Below, in pieces: positions 42,829 through 47,723 of a stretch of 47,723 nucleotides of DNA (position 1 is the first letter of the stretch; every line of letters begins with the position of its first letter). Location of the stretch: positions 1 to 47,723 of the forward strand of contig PXDF01000208.1 of the NCBI GenBank assembly GCA_003566455.1. Direction: 5' to 3'. The position numbers were made by a program, and so were the translations under genes. The DNA comes from Desulfonatronovibrio sp. (GTDB taxonomy: Bacteria; Desulfobacterota; Desulfovibrionia; Desulfovibrionales; Desulfonatronovibrionaceae). The notes beneath the pieces are model-generated. The model saw only the letters and a program-made list of their open reading frames with translations. It searched no databases and was not told the DNA's origin.

Positions 42829-43446
42829 TTATTGAAAAAATGGATTATACTGCTTTTCATCCTGCACAGTGGTCTCAGGCCCATGCCCGGAATAAATTGT
42901 GGTTTTGCCGGGCAGGGTGAATATCTTTTCCCTGGCTGATTTTATAAGAACTTCAGCGCTTCCCCCCGGGAAATCGGTTCTGCCCACTGAACGGAAAAAT
43001 ATCAGATCGCCAACAAAAACGGATTCCATCTCCGGAAAATAAAAGGACAGGCTGCCCGGGGTATGGCCCGGCGTGGACAGAACATGGCATGGACTGCCCA
43101 GAAACTCTGTCTCGCCCTCTTCCAGAGCTGTAAAATCAAACGCTGGTGTCCTGGGAAATCCCATGAACCCCCCTACTCCCACTTCTGTCTTGAGCAGAAA
43201 TCTGTCTTCCTGGGGAGCGTATATCGGTGCGCCTGTACTGGCCACCAGGTCGGAATTGCCCTGGATGTGGTCAAAATGGAGGTGAGTATTGAGAATGCTG
43301 GTCAGCATTAATTTCTTCGCGTTTAAAAAATCCAGTACTTCGCCGGGATCACCCCCAGGGTCAATAACTGACGCTTCTTTATCATTATAAAGCACATAAC
43401 AGTTTGTTTCCAGAACACCCAGGCTGAACTGCCGTAAATTTAGCAT
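42829..43446 (-). CDS. MBL-fold metallohydrolase (glyoxalase II-like)
   Basis: A 205-aa metallo-beta-lactamase-fold enzyme. The metal-binding motif THLHFDH gives H55, H57, D59 and H60; STPGHTPGS and YSGHGPET provide the later histidines and VGDLIF the bridging aspartate. Such short GloB-like proteins hydrolyse thioesters such as S-lactoylglutathione analogues, or other small molecules. The organism's thiol is unknown, so the substrate is open. It follows the nitroreductase region and precedes the flavoprotein gene on the same strand, with a 63-base gap. Confidence 0.9.
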   Translation of the reverse strand: MLNLRQFSLGVLETNCYVLYNDKEASVIDPGGDPGEVLDFLNAKKLMLTSILNTHLHFDHIQGNSDLVASTGAPIYAPQEDRFLLKTEVGVGGFMGFPRTPAFDFTALEEGETEFLGSPCHVLSTPGHTPGSLSFYFPEMESVFVGDLIFFRSVGRTDFPGGSAEVLIKSAREKIFTLPGKTTIYSGHGPETTVQDEKQYNPFFQ

Positions 43447-43795
43447 AACAATAAAACCCCTTCTTTCATGTGGTTAATATCACTGTACATTTAAAAATGA
43501 CGCATTTTAAAAATTATTCTCGGGCAAAAAAAGCTTGCACCCCCAGCATAATGTTTTTTTCGCTGCAAGGCGATGAGCACTTTTTATCCGGCCAGAGTCG
43601 GCCGGATAAAATTGATAAATGTCACTCTTATTTCCCTGCCCGGTTAAATAACGCAACGCGTTTCAGCTCTGCTGGATTATCAGGGTGAAACTTCATGTCG
43701 AGCGAAGCGGGCGGCTAATAAATCATATTCTTTGCCATCTGACTCTCTTAGCAGGCATATAATCATATCACATTTCCACGAAAACTGCCCTTTGC
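43447..43795. other. Gap between nitroreductase and MBL-fold genes
   Basis: This 349-base AT-rich gap holds the hairpin described separately and presumably the promoter for the MBL-fold gene. Short readings in it have no ribosome binding site or recognisable product. A second small stem (GCTGCAAGG region near 43562) is weak. Confidence 0.5.
43582..43611. terminator. Hairpin, probable terminator of the nitroreductase gene
   Basis: TTTTATCCGGCC, a six-base loop and GGCCGGATAAAA form a perfect 12-bp stem with AT-rich ends. It is 185 bases after the nitroreductase stop codon on the - strand. The T run is within the stem, as in the terminator at 11479. Confidence 0.6.
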
Positions 43796-44308
43796 TCACG
43801 CTTCAAATGGCTCGACCATCAGCTCGGACAGCTCCTTTCTGGATGATGATCCCCCGTCGGCCGGATGCCCCAGGGCGATGACAGCCATCAGCTCAAGGCT
43901 GCCGCCGTCTGTTCCCAGAACTTTGTGCACCTGATCCTCCTGGTTGATTATTTCCCCAAGCCAGACCGCGCCCAGATTTAAACCGTGAACGGCCAGAAGC
44001 ATATTTTCAATGCAGGCCCCTGCTCCCTGACAGTCTTTTTCATGATGGTATTTGGCCTTCTTATGCAGAAAAACCGCGATCAAAACATTGGCCGCCCGGA
44101 CAATATGGCCATATTTGGTGCATTGTTCAAGGACCTCTTTTCTGGAATCATGTGAGGTTATGACCAGGAACCTCCAGGGCTGGTTATTAAGTCCGCTTGG
44201 GGCCCATCTGCCGGCCTCAAGGATCTTCAGGATATCCCGGCGGGAAACCTCATCCCTGGTAAATTTTCTGATGCTTCGCCTGTTGAGTATGGCTTCCATG
44301 ACATCCAT
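43796..44308 (-). CDS. Nitroreductase family protein
   Basis: A 170-aa FMN-dependent oxidoreductase. The family N-terminus MEAILNRRSIRKFTRDEV, the segment AGRWAPSGLNNQPWRFLVI and the C-terminal LGAVWLGEI and ALGHPADG are all visible. Anaerobes use such proteins for flavin reduction, quinone or nitro-compound reduction; the physiological role is unknown here. The ATG at 44308 has GGAG eight bases upstream; a GTG three codons earlier and an ATG three codons later are less likely. Divergent from the GGDEF-TPR gene with a 195-base gap. Confidence 0.9.
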   Translation of the reverse strand: MDVMEAILNRRSIRKFTRDEVSRRDILKILEAGRWAPSGLNNQPWRFLVITSHDSRKEVLEQCTKYGHIVRAANVLIAVFLHKKAKYHHEKDCQGAGACIENMLLAVHGLNLGAVWLGEIINQEDQVHKVLGTDGGSLELMAVIALGHPADGGSSSRKELSELMVEPFEA

Positions 44309-44503
44309 AATAAACACTCCATGTTTCTGTTCTTTGACCTGTATCTTCTTGTCTGAAATCGAAAAAACTTAAAAAAACTGGACAGCACAATGAGCTTTAT
44401 ATAGTTTTCATCCGGAAACAAAGGCTCGCCCAATAAAAATCATACAGGTTCACGGGCTGGTTTTCAACCGCAAACCCGTCCTTAAACAGGAATAGTTCAT
44501 TTT

Positions 44504-46894
44504 ATGGGACCAAATCTTGATAGAAGCGATCTCATCCGATACGAATTTATCTTAAAAGACTCACTGTCCTCATTGATAAATTTCACCTCATACAGTCTTT
44601 ACTTCCCCAGGGAAATCCCTCAGGGCATGATCCAGGGTCAGAATATTGTTCCCATAATTGAAAAAGACAGGGTCCTTTTGCCCCTGGAAACCGATGGTCG
44701 CTTTCTCGGTGTATTTCTGGCCAGGGGCACCAGGCAGCAGGATCTGAAATCCCTGCGCAACCATTTTAAAACACTCATTAACCTCAGCCTGGACAAGCTT
44801 GTCCTGCATAAAAAATGCATGCTGGATGAGCTTACCGGGCTGTGCAATGAAGAACATTTCAGCAGGCTGGTGCAGAAAGAGGTGGAGGCTGTCCTGTCCA
44901 GCATCACTCCCGGCCCTGAAGCAACCATGGACAATGGGCCATCACAGCACAGCGCCTCCTTTTGCGTCATGATTCTCAACCTGGACCGGTTCAAGGAGAT
45001 TAACAACACTTTCGGCTTTGCCTTTGGAGATAAGATTTTACAGGACCTGTCCGCAAGCTTGACCGGACTCATTCCGGAACAGGCTGTGGCGGCAAGGCTT
45101 TACGCGGACAATTTCGCCCTTTTCTGGCCTCAGACCTCCCAGAGGAAATGTCTTGAGCTGGCCCAGACCATGCGCAGGAAAATCTGTGAACTGGTCTTTG
45201 AATTTCAAGTTTCAGGAGAAAAAATCTCCCTGACCGCCAGTGCTGGTACCTCTTTTTTCCCCCAGGACATTAAAGGCCCTCAGTTCAGAAAAACTGCATA
45301 CGAATTATCAAGGATAATCCTGGAAAAGGCCAAACAGGCCATGGAAATCGCCAAGGAAAGCGGCCGGAACAAGGTTTATTCCTTTGGTCAGCTCCTGTCC
45401 CAGGGAGGAGTGGTGGTGGAATGCCTGCCCTTCAACCGCCTGGTGATCAACCTGGGCAAAAACGTTGACGCGGGCGAAGGTCAGAAGTTCATGGTCTGGT
45501 CAAAAAAATACAATGGACATTCCGAGGTGATCAAAGAGCCGGAAAAAACATCCATGGGCCATTACCCCCCTATTCACAAGGGAGAGATCGCTATCCTGGA
45601 AGTCCAGGACAGGATATCCATTGCCGAGGTTCTGTATCTCAATGACCCAACGTGGAAAATCGAGTCTGGGGACAAACTGAGCCTGCTTTCGGAAAAAGAC
45701 AGCCTCCTGGAAAAGGAGGGCCTGAAAAACGGTGATGTCCAGCAGAAGGATATTCTAACCGGTCTGTACTCATACCGTGATTTCATATCCCTGTGGAATC
45801 AAAAGCGGACAGGGTCAGATTCATTCTGCATGGCCATGATCAAAATCCAGGGGCTGTTCAAGGACAGATCTGACCAGGGAATACAGGGAGAAAACCTGAT
45901 CCAGGAAATTGTCAGGTCCCTGAAAAACAAGTTGGAACAGGATCCTCTGGGAGGCAGGTACAGCTCAACCTGTCTCATATTTTTTCTGCTGGACAGTAAC
46001 CCTCTCCAATTGTCCAGATCCTTTGCCGAGCTGTGTTCTGAAATCCATGAGCAGCATGAAATCATTATTCATACCGGCATTTCCTTTTATCCCTTTCTCA
46101 ACTTTTCCCGTATCGATATTCTGGAAAACTGCCGCAAAGCCCTGGAACACGCCGGCCTTGCCGGGTTTCCCTTTGTTGCCTGTTTTGACAGCCTCACCCT
46201 GACCATAAGCGCGGACCGGCTTTTCACCCAGGGCGACAATTTTTCCGCCCTGGAGGAATACAAACTGGCCCTAGCCGCGGATGAGAACAACACCCTGGCC
46301 CGCAATTCCCTGGCCATATGCTACGCCAGGCTGGGCCGGCTGGAGCTGGCCAGAAAACATTTTCAGGAGATCACCAGCCTTGATGAAAACAACCTCATGG
46401 CCTGTTACAACCTGGCCTGCGTCTGCCTCAAACAGGGAGAGATCCAGGACGCGGAAAAGGGTTTTCAAAAATGCCTGGAAATAGATCCGGATCACGCCTT
46501 CAGCCTGTTCAGACTTGGACAGATGGCTGAAAAAAACAGCCTTCTGGACAAAGCGGCCCGGTTTTACAACCAGGCCAGGCAGACCAGAGACGGACAGGAC
46601 CTGGCCCCGAGACATCTGGCCAGGCTGGCCTGGAAAAAGGGCCAAAAGGAAGAGGCCAGGGAATTTCTGCATCAGGCCCTGATCAGCAATCCCAGAGACG
46701 CCTTTTCCCTGAACCTTATGGCCAGGGTTTATCTGGACAGCGGGGATGATCCACAGATAGCCGAATCACTGGCCAGGCAAAGCGTTGCTCTGAGACCTGA
46801 TGTTTCAGGGTTCTGGCTTGATCTGGCTGAAACACTCCAGGCCCAGGGCAGGGATGAGCAGGCAGCCATGGCCAGGTCCAGGGCCTTTGCCTGA
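44504..46894 (+). CDS. Double degenerate GGDEF domain protein with TPR repeats
   Basis: A 796-aa soluble protein. Residues about 1-100 look GAF-like. A GGDEF-type domain follows (DELTGLCN at 108, LDRFKEINNTFGFAFGD at 160), but the active-site loop that should read GGDEF is RLYADNF (198-204), so diguanylate cyclase activity is unlikely. A second domain begins with DILTGLYSYRDF near 410 and is even more diverged. From about 570 to 790 the protein consists of TPR repeats (for example DRLFTQGDNFSALEEYKLAL). It probably acts as a regulatory scaffold, perhaps binding c-di-GMP or GTP without synthesis. The thioesterase gene starts 11 bases downstream. Confidence 0.85.
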   Translation: MGPNLDRSDLIRYEFILKDSLSSLINFTSYSLYFPREIPQGMIQGQNIVPIIEKDRVLLPLETDGRFLGVFLARGTRQQDLKSLRNHFKTLINLSLDKLVLHKKCMLDELTGLCNEEHFSRLVQKEVEAVLSSITPGPEATMDNGPSQHSASFCVMILNLDRFKEINNTFGFAFGDKILQDLSASLTGLIPEQAVAARLYADNFALFWPQTSQRKCLELAQTMRRKICELVFEFQVSGEKISLTASAGTSFFPQDIKGPQFRKTAYELSRIILEKAKQAMEIAKESGRNKVYSFGQLLSQGGVVVECLPFNRLVINLGKNVDAGEGQKFMVWSKKYNGHSEVIKEPEKTSMGHYPPIHKGEIAILEVQDRISIAEVLYLNDPTWKIESGDKLSLLSEKDSLLEKEGLKNGDVQQKDILTGLYSYRDFISLWNQKRTGSDSFCMAMIKIQGLFKDRSDQGIQGENLIQEIVRSLKNKLEQDPLGGRYSSTCLIFFLLDSNPLQLSRSFAELCSEIHEQHEIIIHTGISFYPFLNFSRIDILENCRKALEHAGLAGFPFVACFDSLTLTISADRLFTQGDNFSALEEYKLALAADENNTLARNSLAICYARLGRLELARKHFQEITSLDENNLMACYNLACVCLKQGEIQDAEKGFQKCLEIDPDHAFSLFRLGQMAEKNSLLDKAARFYNQARQTRDGQDLAPRHLARLAWKKGQKEEAREFLHQALISNPRDAFSLNLMARVYLDSGDDPQIAESLARQSVALRPDVSGFWLDLAETLQAQGRDEQAAMARSRAFA

Positions 46895-46905
46895 TTTTAG
46901 CCATC

Positions 46906-47319
46906 ATGAATGAAAACCAGACATACGAGATAATCATCAGGGTTTTGCCTTCAGATATTGATGAACTGGGGCATGTGAACAATATTGTATATCTGAAATG
47001 GGTGCAGGAAGCGGCTATTGCCCACTGGCAGGCCCTGGCCCCGGCAAAGGATCAGGAAAAAACCCTGTGGGTGGTCCTGCGTCATGAAATCGACTACAAA
47101 TCCCCTGCCCTGGAGGGAGAGGATATCATCGCCAGAACCTGGATAGGCCAGGCCAGAAGACTAAGTTTCGAAAGAAACACGGAAATCCTGCGCAAGCAGG
47201 ACCGCAAGCTTCTGGCCAGGGCCAGGACCATCTGGTGCCCGGTCAATCCTGAGACCGGCAAACCCCAGAGAGTCGGGCAAGAGGTTAGAGAACTTTTTTC
47301 ATCCCCCACCTCCGAATAG
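46906..47319 (+). CDS. Acyl-CoA thioesterase, hotdog fold (4-hydroxybenzoyl-CoA thioesterase family)
   Basis: A 137-aa hotdog-fold thioesterase. The active-site motif SDIDELGHVNNIVYLKW (residues 16-32) contains the catalytic aspartate and the GHVNN signature. Family members hydrolyse acyl-CoA or acyl-ACP thioesters; the specificity is not visible. It begins 11 bases after the GGDEF-TPR gene and is probably co-transcribed with it. A hairpin follows the stop codon. Confidence 0.9.
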   Translation: MNENQTYEIIIRVLPSDIDELGHVNNIVYLKWVQEAAIAHWQALAPAKDQEKTLWVVLRHEIDYKSPALEGEDIIARTWIGQARRLSFERNTEILRKQDRKLLARARTIWCPVNPETGKPQRVGQEVRELFSSPTSE

Positions 47320-47355
47320 TTCATGTAACACTTCAATAAATTAAATCGGCTCCTT

Positions 47356-47391
47356 TAACAGTCTGGTGTAAAAATCCTTGTCAGACTGTTA
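47356..47391 (+). terminator. Probable terminator after the thioesterase gene
   Basis: TAACAGTCTG and CAGACTGTTA form a 10-bp stem around a 16-base loop, 37 bases after the stop codon. The following sequence is ACGATTTTCATT, with only a short T run. Confidence 0.5.
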
Positions 47392-47517
47392 CGATTTTCA
47401 TTAGCCTTCCGCCCCTAATTCACTTGTCCATCCACATAAATTATGGCAGGTAATATCCAGGTATTCATAATTGCCCGGTATTTTATCCTTCCTTAACATG
47501 ATTGAATCCGGAGAATC

Positions 47518-47723
47518 ATGCATACAGACCTGTCCTTTATCACCAATGAACCAGACCAGAGCCTGAAGGACCGCTTTCAGGTTTTGATCAGATACGCTGA
47601 TTATTTCGACTGCCTGGCGGGTTATTTCTACTCCAGCGGGTTTCACGCCATTTACCCCGCCCTGGAAAACACCCGCAAAATCCGTATTCTCATCGGCATC
47701 GGAACTGGAAAAAAGACTTATGA
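47518..47723 (+). CDS. N-terminus of a PLD-domain helicase-like protein (cut by window end)
   Basis: The first 68 codons of a gene that continues beyond the window. The ATG at 47518 has GGAG six bases upstream. The visible part (SFITNEPDQSLKDRFQVLI, then YFDCLAGYFYSSGFHAIYPA and KIRILIGIGT) resembles the N-terminal phospholipase-D-like domain found on large SNF2/DEAD-type helicases that occur in restriction or defence islands. I base this on pattern memory only; the helicase part is not visible. If correct, the window ends at the border of an accessory region. Confidence 0.55.
   Translation, partial: MHTDLSFITNEPDQSLKDRFQVLIRYADYFDCLAGYFYSSGFHAIYPALENTRKIRILIGIGTGKKTY

Noticed and set aside
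1-47723. Search by eye for CRISPR arrays, tRNA genes and insertion sequences
   Set aside because: No regularly spaced repeats, cloverleaf-like sequences or transposase-like proteins were seen; small RNAs could still be missed by eye.

Overview
The window is a bacterial chromosome segment, most likely from a halophilic or haloalkaliphilic sulfate reducer of the Desulfovibrionales (a Desulfonatronovibrio- or Desulfonatronospira-like organism). This is inferred from three things: the set of GAK-system proteins (amphi-Trp, XXXCH, CofD-like, ATP-grasp), which I know mainly from Desulfovibrio relatives; the very large acyl-CoA dehydratase activase-like protein typical of anaerobes; and the strong osmoadaptation content. 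Gene density is high. I see no rRNA or tRNA genes, insertion sequences or CRISPR arrays.

Region 1 (1-11430, + strand) is a glycogen-to-trehalose cluster: a truncated debranching enzyme GlgX, TreY, TreZ, a tandem-duplicated DUF5752-like protein, the glycosyltransferring trehalose synthase TreT, a beta-phosphoglucomutase/trehalose-6-phosphatase fusion, and a GH65 disaccharide phosphorylase. Several genes overlap or are translationally coupled. The cluster offers two synthesis routes (TreYZ and TreT) and one phosphorolytic recovery route. It ends at a 17-bp perfect hairpin shared with the convergent osmoprotectant ABC transporter operon (15050-11536, - strand).

Region 2 (15542-22434) holds ChaB and a 1421-aa double activase/dehydratase-like protein on the - strand. 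Diverging from it is an NAD salvage pair, pncB-pncA. Region 3 (22494-26757, - strand) is stress related: cfa, rpoH (4-bp overlap with cfa) and a phosphoribosyltransferase, then a small unknown protein, a stand-alone CBM48 protein, and hsp20 with a sigma-32-like promoter. Region 4 (27094-29885) is a PAS histidine kinase plus an NtrC-type sigma-54 activator.

Region 5 (30112-36712, - strand) is the most unusual part. It is a GAK-type locus of seven genes: an XXXCH protein whose N-terminus looks amphi-Trp-like, a PHP-like predicted metallohydrolase, an amphi-Trp protein, a PhoU-aminoglycoside-phosphotransferase-like fusion, an ATP-grasp enzyme, a CofD/YvcK-like protein and a second amphi-Trp protein. 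A promoter candidate with an overlapping Fur-like sequence precedes it. To my knowledge the function of this system is not established.

Region 6 (36867-47723) is mostly housekeeping: rplU-rpmA-obgE-proB and an MFS transporter, comF, an FMN flavoprotein, a metallo-beta-lactamase-fold hydrolase and a nitroreductase, all on the - strand. On the + strand follow a degenerate double-GGDEF/TPR protein, a hotdog thioesterase, and the first 68 codons of a protein resembling PLD-domain helicases, cut by the window edge. Proline synthesis (ProB), trehalose and osmoprotectant uptake together fit a life at changing salinity.
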